Assembly: GCA_022823145.1 (NCBI GenBank)
Contig: JAJDXS010000029.1
Location: 202,867-266,866 of the forward strand
Direction of reading: 5' to 3'
Length of the DNA: 64,000 nt
Origin: Gemmatimonadota bacterium
Lineage (GTDB): Bacteria > Gemmatimonadota > Gemmatimonadetes > Longimicrobiales > Gaopeijiaceae
In this document: positions 19,835 to 28,595 of the stretch, in pieces
Position numbering within the stretch: position 1 is the first letter of the stretch
How the letters are laid out: each line of letters opens with the position of its first letter
Translations under genes and position numbers: made by a program
The notes under the pieces: generated by a model
Told to the model about the DNA's origin: nothing
Databases searched by the model: none
Seen by the model: only the letters and a program-made list of their open reading frames with translations

Positions 19835-20983
19835 ATGCGTGCACCACATTGCGGGAAGACACCCGCATTCGTCGTTCTCGTTCTGCTGGCCGGGGCGCTT
19901 TCGGGCGCTTGCGGGGGAGAGCCGCAGGCCACCGATCGGCCGGCCGGAGACGCGTCGCTCGGTTTTGCAGCGCCCGAATACTCCGCCGCCATCGAGTCGG
20001 CGCGCGGCGTCCTCGGCGCAGTCATGGAGGAAGAAGCGATTCCCGGGCTGTCCGTGGCAGTTGGAAGGGGAACGGAAATCCTTTGGTCGGAGGGCTTTGG
20101 CTATTCCGACCTGACCCATCAGGTGAAAGTCACGCCGCTGACGAAGTTCCGGGTAGGGAGCGTGTCGAAACCGATCACGGCGGCCGCGCTCGCGCTCCTC
20201 GTGGAGGCCGGCGCCCTGGACCTGGACGCGCCGGTGCAAACGTACGTGCCGTCCTTTCCGGAGAAGATCTGGCCGGTCACGACCCGGCAGCTGGCGGGGC
20301 ACATCGGAGGCATCCGCCACTACCTGGGGATGGAGAACTTCTCCTCGGTCAACTACCCGGATGTCCTCTCGGGTCTGGAGATCTTCAAGGACGATCCGCT
20401 GATCAACGAACCGGGCACGGAGTTCTCGTATTCATCCTACGGCTGGAACCTGGTCAGCGCGGTGATCGAGGGTGCCGCCGACGAGCCCTTCCTGGAGTAC
20501 ATGCATCGCGAGGTGTTCGATGCGCTCGGCATGGAAAACACCATCGCCGACTACAACCAGCCCGTCATCCCGTACAGAACGCGCTTCTATGCCAGAGGGA
20601 TGGGGGGACAGGTGGTGAACGCGCCGTACGTCGACAACAGCTACAAGTGGGCGGGCGGTGGATTCCTGTCGACCCCGGAGGACCTGCTGATCTTCGCCAA
20701 CGCCCATGCGGCGCCTGGCTACCTCCAGGCCGGGACGCTGGAACTCCTCTTCACGTCGCAGACACTTCGCGACGGGTCCGAGACCGGGTACGGCATCGGC
20801 TGGGGGTCCGCCACCAACGATCACGGCGAGACGGTCGTGTCCCACACCGGCGGATCGGTCGGGGGGCGCACCGTGATGACGCTGAACCGCGAGAACGGCC
20901 TGATCGTCGCCATCGTGGCCAACCTGTCGAGCGCTCCGATGAGCAACGGGCTCGCCGGGCGGATCGAGGAGCTATTCCGCTAG
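19835..20983 (+). CDS. Serine hydrolase of the beta-lactamase/LACTB family, lipoprotein
   Basis: 382 residues from ATG 19835. The N-terminus is a lipoprotein signal (hydrophobic FVVLVLLAGALSG, then Cys26). The active-site Ser-x-x-Lys is SVSK in FRVGSVSKPITAAAL; the second motif region is YSSYGWNL, and HTGGSVGG near residue 335 is the third. LACTB-like and esterase or peptidase members share this pattern; true beta-lactamase activity is not implied. It probably acts in the periplasm. It is the last + strand protein gene before the strand switch. Confidence 0.85.
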   Translation: MRAPHCGKTPAFVVLVLLAGALSGACGGEPQATDRPAGDASLGFAAPEYSAAIESARGVLGAVMEEEAIPGLSVAVGRGTEILWSEGFGYSDLTHQVKVTPLTKFRVGSVSKPITAAALALLVEAGALDLDAPVQTYVPSFPEKIWPVTTRQLAGHIGGIRHYLGMENFSSVNYPDVLSGLEIFKDDPLINEPGTEFSYSSYGWNLVSAVIEGAADEPFLEYMHREVFDALGMENTIADYNQPVIPYRTRFYARGMGGQVVNAPYVDNSYKWAGGGFLSTPEDLLIFANAHAAPGYLQAGTLELLFTSQTLRDGSETGYGIGWGSATNDHGETVVSHTGGSVGGRTVMTLNRENGLIVAIVANLSSAPMSNGLAGRIEELFR

Positions 20984-21074
20984 GGCAGGGACGCTCGTTC
21001 GGACCGTAAGGCAAAAGGCAGGAGAGCGATGACCAAGCGCGGGACTCCGCAACTTGGCTCAGCTGTGATTGATA

Positions 21075-21102
21075 ACTTTACATAATATACATTATACGAA
21101 GT
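21075..21102 (-). other. dif: dif site: XerC/XerD chromosome-dimer resolution site
   Basis: Read on the - strand the site is an 11-base arm ACTTCGTATAA, a 6-base centre TGTATA and an 11-base arm TTATGTAAAGT. Against dif sequences recalled from memory it matches E. coli in 22 of 28 positions and B. subtilis in 24 of 28; the centre and the XerD-side TTATGT match E. coli exactly. It is an AT-rich island in GC-rich DNA, in a 234-base gap, and it lies exactly where all upstream genes read + and all downstream protein genes read -. That is the expected gene layout at the replication terminus. Whether it is used, and whether XerC and XerD are encoded, cannot be seen here. Confidence 0.88.
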
Positions 21103-21217
21103 ACTCGAGCCCTATTCGGCGATATCGAGGTTCACCGAAGAAGATAGGCCAGCAGCATCCCAAGAAGCGGCAACCCGAACCCCGCAAGCCCTCTGGTGAT
21201 CGCCGCGCGGGCCCGAT

Positions 21218-21916
21218 TCAGCGCAGAGCCGCCACCACCTCGGCCCGGCGCATCTCGACGACCCCACGCCCCGGATCGGTCTCGTCCATCTCTTCCAGCA
21301 GGCGGTCGTACAGGGCGAGTGCTCCCTCGAGGTCGCCTTCCTCGCGGTGAAGGCGCGCGGCGTCGGCGAGCGCGTCCTGGACCTGGAATCCGAGAGCGGC
21401 CCGGTCTGCCAGCCGCTCGTAGAGTCCCTGGGCCAGCTGGAGGTTGCCCGCGTCTTCCGATATGGCCGCCAGCAGCGCGGCCGCCTGGGCGCCGAGCGGC
21501 TCTCCCACGTCCCCCGCCACCGGCTCGAGCACTTCGGCTGCCGCCTCGTGGTCTCCCATGCCGGCCGTAATCTGGGCGAGCGACACGCGCGCCTCGTCGG
21601 CGAAGGGCGTGCCGGAGAATCGGTCGAGATAGAGCTGCAGGTCGGCCTGAACGCCGGCCTGGTCACCCTGTTCCAGCCTTTGCTGCAGCTGTTCGAGCTG
21701 TGCGGCGGCGGCCGTGTGCAAGGTCTCCCGGTAGCTGCGGTAGTAGAGGAGCGCGGCGACTCCGATCGCCACGATCACGACGCCAAGAGTGAGAACAGGC
21801 CGATTGCGCTGGGCCCAATCGCTGAACTCGATCGTCTTGGCGACGAATGCGTCTTCCTGCTCGGCGGGATTGACCGGCGCAGCGGGTCCGGTGCCGGGTT
21901 TGCGGTATTTTGCCAT
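21218..21916 (-). CDS. Membrane-anchored tetratricopeptide repeat protein (YfgM-like)
   Basis: 232 residues. A cytoplasmic N-terminus of about 40 is followed by one transmembrane helix (PVLTLGVVIVAIGVAALLYY) and a periplasmic part of TPR helices, for example ARVSLAQITAGMGDHEAAAEVL and DAARLHREEGDLEGALALYDRL. This layout matches YfgM/BepB-type proteins that work with periplasmic chaperones and the Sec translocon. No partner gene is adjacent. It is the last gene on this side of the dif site. Confidence 0.75.
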   Translation of the reverse strand: MAKYRKPGTGPAAPVNPAEQEDAFVAKTIEFSDWAQRNRPVLTLGVVIVAIGVAALLYYRSYRETLHTAAAAQLEQLQQRLEQGDQAGVQADLQLYLDRFSGTPFADEARVSLAQITAGMGDHEAAAEVLEPVAGDVGEPLGAQAAALLAAISEDAGNLQLAQGLYERLADRAALGFQVQDALADAARLHREEGDLEGALALYDRLLEEMDETDPGRGVVEMRRAEVVAALR

Positions 21917-22010
21917 GACCGGGTTTCCAACCTCTTGTTTCTGGGGGCCCCTCTTGGCCGCGAAAAGCCCCAGGTCGATGGTCGGGGGCGCCTTCGTGAC
22001 GGTCAGAACA

Positions 22011-22994
22011 CTAATGGTGTGCCGGATTTCCGGTCAATGACCCGGCGCCGTCGGCCCAGGTTCGCTCGGCCTGATGGTGCTCCAGACAGGCCTCCATCCC
22101 CGCCTCCAGCTGCAGAGTGACATGCTGCAGGTCGAAGTGCTCGTACGCGATCGTGCGCAGACGGTTGAGCAGCTCGTCGCGACCGGACGAGTGGTCCGGA
22201 TCGACCATCACATGGGCGGTGAGCGCGTCGTAGCCCGATGCGAGCGTCCAGACGTGCACGTCGTGCACACCGGTAACGCCGTCGACCGCGATGAAGGCGT
22301 CACACAGATGCGACACATTGATACGGTCGGGCGTGCCCTCGAGGAGCACGTGGACGGTCTTCGCGAGGAGGCGCCACGCGCTCACCAGTATGAGAACCCC
22401 GATGACAACGCTAAGGATCGGGTCGGCGAGATACCACCCGAACGCCCACACCAGAACGCCCGACAGAATGACCGCGACCGACCCCAGCAGGTCGGCGATC
22501 ACGTGCTGATAGGCGCCCTCGACGTTGAGATTCTCCCTGGCCGAGCCGTGCAGCATCCAGGCGGCCGCGACGTTTACGACCAGACCCAGGGAGCCGACGC
22601 CGAGAACGAGTCCCGCCTGCACCTCGGGAGGGCTGCCGAATCGCTGCCAGGCCTCGAAGACGATCCACGCCGAGATCACGCACAGCGCGAGGGCGTTGGC
22701 GAGGGCCGCGAGGACCTCCAGGCGGTGATAGCCGTAGGTGCGCCGGGCGGAAGGCTTGCGGGTGGCGAAGCGCATGGCGGCGAGGGCCAGGGCTATGGAG
22801 GCCGCGTCGGTCAGCATGTGGCCGGCGTCCGCAAGCAGCGCAAGGCTCCCCGAGACGATGCCTCCCACCACCTCGGCGACCATGTACCCCGTGATGAGCA
22901 CGAGAGCGAACGTGAGCCTTCGCGTGCTCGTCTCCCGCATTTCGTGTGCGTGGTCGTGGCTGCAGCTGGTGCGAGTGGTCATTCGAGGCGCCAT
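22011..22994 (-). CDS. Cation diffusion facilitator transporter (zinc/cobalt efflux type)
   Basis: Exports divalent metal, most often zinc, in exchange for protons. 327 residues from ATG 22994, which starts four bases after the preceding stop. A His-rich N-terminus (CSHDHAHE) precedes six transmembrane helices. The intramembrane metal site is visible as two His-x3-Asp pairs, in LADAGHMLTDA and YQHVIADLLGS. The C-terminal cytoplasmic domain (about 245-310) includes DVHVWTLASGYDALTAHV. ATG 22982 is an alternative start. Confidence 0.92.
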   Translation of the reverse strand: MAPRMTTRTSCSHDHAHEMRETSTRRLTFALVLITGYMVAEVVGGIVSGSLALLADAGHMLTDAASIALALAAMRFATRKPSARRTYGYHRLEVLAALANALALCVISAWIVFEAWQRFGSPPEVQAGLVLGVGSLGLVVNVAAAWMLHGSARENLNVEGAYQHVIADLLGSVAVILSGVLVWAFGWYLADPILSVVIGVLILVSAWRLLAKTVHVLLEGTPDRINVSHLCDAFIAVDGVTGVHDVHVWTLASGYDALTAHVMVDPDHSSGRDELLNRLRTIAYEHFDLQHVTLQLEAGMEACLEHHQAERTWADGAGSLTGNPAHH

Positions 22995-22998
22995 TGCT

Positions 22999-23991
22999 TC
23001 AGGCGGTCGGTGCGGTGGTCGCGGGATCCATGGCGACGGCATTGAGTGTCGGGGGGTCGATGTTGCCGCCGGAGACGATCACGGCGGCACACCCGTGGGG
23101 CTCGTACCCCGACCAGAGCGCAGCGATCCCCACTGCTCCGCCGCCTTCAACGACCAGCCGGTGGTTGTGAAAGCACCGTGCCACCGCGACCCTGATCCGG
23201 TCTTCCTCCACGACCACATGCTCGTCCACTACGTCCCTCACGGTATCGAACGTAAATCTGTTGTCCAGCCCGATGCCGCCCCCAAGCGCCGAAGCGATCG
23301 TTTCCTCGTCGGGAACACGGATGGGCCGGCCAGCGCGGATGCTCCGCAGCATGACCGAGGCGCGGTGGGCCGACACCGCCACGACGCGGACGCCGCGGGC
23401 CCTGGCAGCCAGTGCGATGCCCGCGACCAGTCCCCCGCCGGAAAGGGGCACCAGCACCTCGTCGAGGTCGGGAAGCTGCTCGGCGAGTTCCAGTGCAATG
23501 GTCCCCTGCCCTTCGATCGTGTCCGGGTGATCGAAGGGGTGGACGAGTGTCATGCCTTCCGCGGCGGCCAGCGCCACCGCACGGTCCTCCGCCGCGTCGT
23601 AGCTGTCGCCACAGAGCACCACCGTGGCTTGAGCGGCCCGGATTGCGGCCAGTTTCGACGGATCGGCCCAGTCGGGAACGCACACGGTCGCGGCGATACC
23701 CAGACGCCGTGCCACCTCGGCCACCGCGCGGCCATGATTGCCGGACGACGCCGTGACCACGCCGCCCCGACGCTCGCGTTCGGTGAGCTTCAGAATGCGG
23801 TTGGCGGCCCCGCGCACCTTGAAGGACCCGGTGCGCTGGAGCGACTCGAGCTTCAGGGCAACGGGGCCGGCGGGGGTGTCCGCCTGGATCACCGGAGTCC
23901 GCCACGCGATGGCGCCGATGCGGCGGCGGGCGGCCTCGAAGTCGAGCTCTATGAGATGATCCTCTGGCCCTCGACCAGCTTGACCACCCAC
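22999..23991 (-). CDS. PLP-dependent threonine/serine dehydratase-like enzyme
   Basis: Fold-type II PLP enzyme, probably deaminating threonine or serine; serine racemase activity is possible. About 330 residues. The PLP lysine is in TGSFKVRGAANR, followed by SSGNHGRAVAEVA and the phosphate-binding SGGGLVAGIA. No C-terminal ACT domain, so the catabolic type is more likely than IlvA. The start is uncertain: the family N-terminus would begin near 23955, where no standard start codon exists, so I use GTG 23991, overlapping the upstream gene by 43 bases. Confidence 0.85.
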   Translation of the reverse strand: MGGQAGRGPEDHLIELDFEAARRRIGAIAWRTPVIQADTPAGPVALKLESLQRTGSFKVRGAANRILKLTERERRGGVVTASSGNHGRAVAEVARRLGIAATVCVPDWADPSKLAAIRAAQATVVLCGDSYDAAEDRAVALAAAEGMTLVHPFDHPDTIEGQGTIALELAEQLPDLDEVLVPLSGGGLVAGIALAARARGVRVVAVSAHRASVMLRSIRAGRPIRVPDEETIASALGGGIGLDNRFTFDTVRDVVDEHVVVEEDRIRVAVARCFHNHRLVVEGGGAVGIAALWSGYEPHGCAAVIVSGGNIDPPTLNAVAMDPATTAPTA

Positions 23992-25850
23992 AGCCCCGAA
24001 TTCAGGTCCGAGGTGAAGATGTGTCCCTTGTGGATCTGCGCGCCCCAGGTCATCCCCCAGTTGGGAACCGTGGATTCGGAGTCGATGGTCTTGAGCACGG
24101 CGATCTCGCGTCCCTGACGGTAGAGGTCGCCGCGCAGCTCGCCGGAGATGTCCACCACCCTGAGGCCCGCCTGGTAGTAGCCGATGTAGAGCCGGTCGCC
24201 CTCCACCCAGATGTTGTGCGCGCCCGCTTCCGGCACCTCGTAGCGCGCAACCTCGACCGGGTTCTCCGGGTCCTGCATGTCGAGCACGTGGACGTAGCCG
24301 CGCGCCTCGATCGGCGCGTCCGCATCCCAGATGTCCGGGAAGATCTCGTCGCCCACGAACAGGTAGCGTCCCGCGCGCCATGCGGTGTGGGTATTCCCGA
24401 TCGGGTAGCTGTGGCGCGAGACGAATGCGGGTTCGGTGGGGGTTCCGCCGTGGGTTCCGGCACCGACATCGAGCATGACCGCGCCGTCGTCCCAGTACGA
24501 GAGGTAGGCGTACCCATCCTGCACGATGACGTCGTGAAGGGACTTGCGGTCGGACTCGGGCAGCCCCCAGCGGCCCACCTCGTCGGGGTTGGCCGGGTCG
24601 GAGATGTCGATGATGTGGATGTCGCTGGTGCCGTTGTGAACGGCGTAGACCAGGTCTCCCTCGATCCAAACGTTGTGGACACCGCCCGGAACCGTGCGCT
24701 TGTACTCGGAGATGATCGTGGGGTGCGCCGGCTCGGAGAGGTCGAGGACCACGATGCCGTTGCGGCGGTCGGACGCGCCTTCGCGGGTCAGGATGCCGAT
24801 GCGGTTGTTGGAGTGGATCTTGACGTCGTTGATGCGCCTGGCGTCGAGTTGCACGGAATCGGTGAGGACCGGCGCCGACGGGTCGGTCACGTCCCAGGCC
24901 TTCATCCAGTCGTACATGAACGTTCCCACGTAGGCGTAGTCCCGTCCGTTCACGCCCTCGAAGACCCATGTGTCGCCGGAGTGGTGGTCCGCGGCGGGGC
25001 CCCGCCCGACGCGCACCAGTTCGGCCTCCTCGATCCTTGTCGTGACCTCGGCCGAAGCTGCGGCCGCCCGCCCTTCGCCGTACATCGCCGTCACCCGGTA
25101 GGTGCCTGGCCGCTCCGCTACGAAGACCCCTTCGGTACCGTCTGCTTCGATCTGGGCGCCCGCCCCGCTGACGCTCCATTCCGGGTACAGCGTCGTGGCG
25201 CCGCGCGCCTCGAACCGGATGACGTCTCCCGTGCGTGCCCGAACCTCGGACGGTGCGATCTCAACCCGGCCCGGATCGCCGTCGCGGACTTCCACGGCCA
25301 CCGTGGCACTTGCGGCCGCGGCGCTCACGGTGACGACGGCCTCGCCCGCGCTCCGCGCATACACCCGCCCGCTCCCGTCCACCCCCGCCACCGATTCGTC
25401 GCTGGAAGCGAACGACAGCGACGCGTCCCGCACGGCTACTCCGTCCTGTCCGACGGCAGAGACCGCGATCGGTGCGCTGGTGCTGGCGACCAGGGTTTGT
25501 ACGGGTAGCGACGCATCGATTGTGGCGATCGGGAGGGCCCGCACGACCACGGTCGCGAAGCTCATCACGTTGCCCGAGCGGGCCGCGATGCGCCCCTCGC
25601 CCGGTGAGATTGCCGTCACGTTTCCGGCCTGGTCCACCTGCGCGACTTCGGGCGTCATCGACATCCAGAGCACGGGCGCGTCAGCGAGCGCGGCGCCGGC
25701 CTCGTCGCGCACCGTCGCGGTCACGGTCGCCCTCTCGCCCGCTTCCAGCGTCAGACTGGACGGATCCAGGTCGATCCGGTCGGGTCCGGTCTGGATCCCG
25801 GCCAACACCATCAACAGTGCAGTCGTCGTCATCGTGCAGTTACTCCCCAT
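23949..25850 (-). CDS. Exported LVIVD beta-propeller protein with bacterial Ig-like domains
   Basis: 633 residues from ATG 25850. A short hydrophobic leader (ALLMVLAGI) suggests export. Residues about 30-270 form several Ig-like (BIG2-type) domains, with SLTLEAGERATVTATVRD and DAGGxxxxVTAISPGEG-type strands. Residues about 280-630 form LVIVD repeats, each with a short VxDLSDPxxP-like unit (for example HIIDISDPANPDEVGRWGL and VHVLDMQDPENPVEVARYEV), which build a propeller. Function unknown; probably a secreted or surface binding protein. The end overlaps the dehydratase start. Confidence 0.8.
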   Translation of the reverse strand: MGSNCTMTTTALLMVLAGIQTGPDRIDLDPSSLTLEAGERATVTATVRDEAGAALADAPVLWMSMTPEVAQVDQAGNVTAISPGEGRIAARSGNVMSFATVVVRALPIATIDASLPVQTLVASTSAPIAVSAVGQDGVAVRDASLSFASSDESVAGVDGSGRVYARSAGEAVVTVSAAAASATVAVEVRDGDPGRVEIAPSEVRARTGDVIRFEARGATTLYPEWSVSGAGAQIEADGTEGVFVAERPGTYRVTAMYGEGRAAAASAEVTTRIEEAELVRVGRGPAADHHSGDTWVFEGVNGRDYAYVGTFMYDWMKAWDVTDPSAPVLTDSVQLDARRINDVKIHSNNRIGILTREGASDRRNGIVVLDLSEPAHPTIISEYKRTVPGGVHNVWIEGDLVYAVHNGTSDIHIIDISDPANPDEVGRWGLPESDRKSLHDVIVQDGYAYLSYWDDGAVMLDVGAGTHGGTPTEPAFVSRHSYPIGNTHTAWRAGRYLFVGDEIFPDIWDADAPIEARGYVHVLDMQDPENPVEVARYEVPEAGAHNIWVEGDRLYIGYYQAGLRVVDISGELRGDLYRQGREIAVLKTIDSESTVPNWGMTWGAQIHKGHIFTSDLNSGLWVVKLVEGQRIIS

Positions 25851-25920
25851 CCGACTTCGGTTCTCGTGGTCTTCGGCGAGCGGGCTGGATCTTCGGGAAT
25901 CCACCCCGCCCTTCCCCCAA

Positions 25921-25950
25921 AAGATACCCTGCCGCCGCGATACCTGTCAC
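25921..25950 (-). promoter_or_regulatory. Possible sigma-70 promoter for the LVIVD protein
   Basis: On the - strand GTGACA (25950-25945) and TATCTT (25926-25921) are 18 bases apart, about 70 bases before the start at 25850. This lies in the 177-base gap between that gene and the tRNA-Arg on the other strand. The -35 differs from consensus at one position and the -10 at two. Confidence 0.35.
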
Positions 25951-26027
25951 TTGCCATCGATTCCCGCTGCGGCAATCTTTGTCGCGCACCGGGAGCAGGC
26001 TCAAACTGTCTCAACCCCGGTGGACCG

Positions 26028-26101
<74 letters not shown>

Positions 26102-26198
26102 CTTTGCGCCACCGTTTTCGCGTGCTCGCGGGCGCGGACGCCGAACGACGCGATGGTCGGTATCTCCTCTCATTGACTCGAGGATCAGCGCTCGCGCT

Positions 26199-27452
26199 TC
26201 AACGCGCCGCGCTGCGCTTCAGCCGCCGCCCCACGCCGTCGAGAACGAGCACAGCGATCAATCCCGCCGCGAACGCGATAGCGACCGAAGCAATGTCCGG
26301 ATCGCCCCAGGCCGGCAAGGTCAGCACTTCCCTGCCCTCGGCCGAGTAGTCCGTGAACGGCCAGAGCTTGCGCAACGACCCGAGCATGAGCCCCAGGAGG
26401 ACGGCGAGCGTGCCGTCGCGCCACCTTGCGAAGAGGTGTTTGAGGATGCGCACCACGGAGAGCAGGCCGATCGCGAGCGAAGCGACGAAGATCCCGACGA
26501 CAACCATGGCTCCCGGATCGCGATACGAGATCGCGGTCCAGAGCGTGACGGACATGAAGTGGTAGAGTCCAAGGAGCAGGAGCACGAACGCTCCCGAGAC
26601 TCCGGGAAGCGCCATGGCCGAGATCGCCAGCACGCCTCCCAGGAAGACGTAGCCAAGGGCCGGGTCTCTCCCGTTTGCGAAATCGGCGGCCTGGGTTACG
26701 CGGGCGGACTCGAACGGACCCTCGGCATCACGGATCGACCCGGACGGCACGTTGCCGGCGGCACCCGCCGGGCGGGCGATCGCCTCGACCTCGACCCTGC
26801 CCGTGCCGGCGGGTACGGTCACCGTTGTCCCCAGGCCGTATTCGATGTCGGGGCGCGTGCCGTCCTCGGGCGCGCGGAGGGTGAGGTTGCTCGGGGTAAG
26901 GGCAACGTCGACAGCCGGCGGAGGATCGAACACCAGCGTCACCATCCCGCGCGCGTGCCCGCCGGATGGTGCCGGGAGCCCCACGAACCACGCAGTGACC
27001 CCGGCGGCGGCGAGCGCGAGCAGCCAGCGGGACGTGCCGCGGCGCTCCAGTTCACGGAACGGAACGGTGACGGACGCGAGCACCAGGCCGAGGAAAAAGC
27101 CACTCATCTGCGCCGGGTAGTTGCCGAGCAACGGGGGAAGCAAGCGCGTGCCGGCGGTGACGGCCGGCAGCACGCCTGCCGCGAGCGAGGCCAGCAGCAG
27201 CAGGCGGGCCGCATCGGTGCCCTCGGGCGTGCCGGGCAGACGCGCGGGATCCTTCAGGCCGACCGCGGTCAGGGCCCAGAACGTGCGGGTGCGCAGGCGG
27301 CGCAACATGCCGACTCCGAGGTTGCCGACGGCGTCGATCAGCCGCGGATAGAGTCCCAGGATGAGCGCCATGGTGCCGCCGGAGACACCGGGGACCACAT
27401 CGGCGGCGCCCATGCACAGGCCGCGGAGCGTGACGCCGAGCCAGTGCCGCAA
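26199..27452 (-). CDS. DUF368 membrane protein (polyprenyl-phosphate transporter family) with a large insert
   Basis: DUF368 members include PopT-type proteins reported to recycle undecaprenyl phosphate across the membrane. The two family hallmarks are inverted-repeat helices: VVPGVSGGTMALILGLY at 19-35 and ALPGVSGAFVLLLLGLY near 281-297. The 417-residue length exceeds the usual 270-300 because residues about 161-262 form a soluble beta-rich insert between the halves. TTG start at 27452; no ATG fits before the first motif. Undecaprenyl phosphate serves MurJ and the glycosyltransferases of this window. It follows surE by 21 bases. Confidence 0.85.
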   Translation of the reverse strand: MRHWLGVTLRGLCMGAADVVPGVSGGTMALILGLYPRLIDAVGNLGVGMLRRLRTRTFWALTAVGLKDPARLPGTPEGTDAARLLLLASLAAGVLPAVTAGTRLLPPLLGNYPAQMSGFFLGLVLASVTVPFRELERRGTSRWLLALAAAGVTAWFVGLPAPSGGHARGMVTLVFDPPPAVDVALTPSNLTLRAPEDGTRPDIEYGLGTTVTVPAGTGRVEVEAIARPAGAAGNVPSGSIRDAEGPFESARVTQAADFANGRDPALGYVFLGGVLAISAMALPGVSGAFVLLLLGLYHFMSVTLWTAISYRDPGAMVVVGIFVASLAIGLLSVVRILKHLFARWRDGTLAVLLGLMLGSLRKLWPFTDYSAEGREVLTLPAWGDPDIASVAIAFAAGLIAVLVLDGVGRRLKRSAAR

Positions 27453-27473
27453 TGGCCTACGCCGGGGGCCGGG

Positions 27474-28220
27474 TCAAGGGTGCAGACTCCATCCTCTTAC
27501 CTCGTCCAGGCGCTCGTAGCTGGTGAGGTCGAGGTGGAGGGGAGTCACGGAGATGTATCCTTCCTCGACCGCGAGGTAGTCACAGTCGGGGCCGCCATTC
27601 CAGTGCATGATCCCGCCGCCGATCCAGTAGTACTCGCGGCCGGAGGGATCCGGTGCGCGCGTGATGGCGTCGCGGTAGCGGCGCCTGCCGAGATTGGTCA
27701 CGCGCACGCCGCGGACCTCGTCGGGAGGCAGGTCGGGGAGATTGACGTTCAGCAGTTCGTGTGGCGGGATACCCCTGGTCACGATCTGGCGAAGAAGACT
27801 GCTGACCACGGGCTGCCAACCCTCGAGTTCCTCGATCCGGCTCCCCACGTACGAGAACGCGACCGACGGGGTGCCGAGGATCGTGGCCTCCATGGCCGCG
27901 GCGACGGTGCCGGAGTAGAGGACATCCTCTCCCATGTTGGGCCCGTAGTTGATGCCGGAGACGCAGAGGTCGGGCTGGGTGCCGAGCACCTCGCTGACGG
28001 CCAGGATCACGCAGTCGGTGGGTGTGCCGTCCACGATGGTCGTGCCGTCGTGGGTCTTGCGCATTCGCAGCGGGCGGTGGAGCGTCAGCGCGTTGCTCGA
28101 AGCGCTCTGCTCGCGGTCCGGAGCGACGATGTCGACCGATCCGATTTCGTGTGCGGCCTCGGCCAGAATGCGGATCCCCGGCGACAGGTATCCGTCGTCG
28201 TTGGTGCAGAGGATGCGCAC
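27474..28220 (-). CDS. surE: 5'/3'-nucleotidase SurE
   Basis: Metal-dependent phosphatase on nucleoside monophosphates. 248 residues, standard length. The metal site is in CTNDDGYLSPGI at the N-terminus (Asp8, Asp9), with SASSNALTL near 39-47 and NYGPNMGEDVLYSGTV near 90-105. The GTG start shares one base with the stop of the MerR-type gene (TAGTG), so the two are coupled. Confidence 0.96.
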   Translation of the reverse strand: MRILCTNDDGYLSPGIRILAEAAHEIGSVDIVAPDREQSASSNALTLHRPLRMRKTHDGTTIVDGTPTDCVILAVSEVLGTQPDLCVSGINYGPNMGEDVLYSGTVAAAMEATILGTPSVAFSYVGSRIEELEGWQPVVSSLLRQIVTRGIPPHELLNVNLPDLPPDEVRGVRVTNLGRRRYRDAITRAPDPSGREYYWIGGGIMHWNGGPDCDYLAVEEGYISVTPLHLDLTSYERLDEVRGWSLHP

Positions 28221-28591
28221 TAGGTGCCCTGATCCTCGCGCGGGGGAAGGGTCAGCTCCTCGCGCAGGGCCGTCAGTCCCTCCTTGATCGTGGCGAGGAC
28301 GGCGGGCTCGGCGTTGAGCTTCCGGACTTCGGCCATGCGCTCGCCATCCCGCATCTCCTGCAACTCCCTCTTGGCGCCCTCGATCGTGAAGCGCTTCTCG
28401 TAGAGAAGGTGCTTGACCAGCAGGATCGACTCGATCTCGCGGTTCCGGTAGACCCTGGTCCCGCCTCGGTTCTTGGTCGGCGAGAGGATGTCGAACTGCG
28501 TTTCCCAGTAGCGCAGGACATGGGGCTTAAGTCCTGTCAGATCGCTTACTTCTCCGATCGAGTAGTAGGTCTTTCTTATGATCGGTTCCAT
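28220..28591 (-). CDS. MerR-family transcriptional regulator
   Basis: 123 residues. The winged helix-turn-helix is YYSIGEVSDLTGLKPHVLRY followed by WETQFDILSP and RVYRNREIESILLVKHL (residues 9-65), then a coiled coil. There is no C-terminal metal- or drug-binding domain and no conserved Cys, as in short MerR/HspR-like regulators common in this position among several phyla. Target unknown. It lies four bases after gpsA and overlaps surE by one. Confidence 0.88.
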   Translation of the reverse strand: MEPIIRKTYYSIGEVSDLTGLKPHVLRYWETQFDILSPTKNRGGTRVYRNREIESILLVKHLLYEKRFTIEGAKRELQEMRDGERMAEVRKLNAEPAVLATIKEGLTALREELTLPPREDQGT

Positions 28592-28595
28592 GGCT

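Noticed and set aside
21072..21107. Resemblance of the AT-rich site to a Cre loxP site
   Set aside because: The outer arm bases do resemble loxP, but the 6-base centre, the 11-base arms and the position at the strand switch fit XerC/XerD dif better, and no Cre-like gene is present.
24021..25508. Long + strand frame opposite the LVIVD protein
   Set aside because: Its translation is low complexity and mirrors the codon pattern of the - strand gene, which has clear repeats and domain structure.
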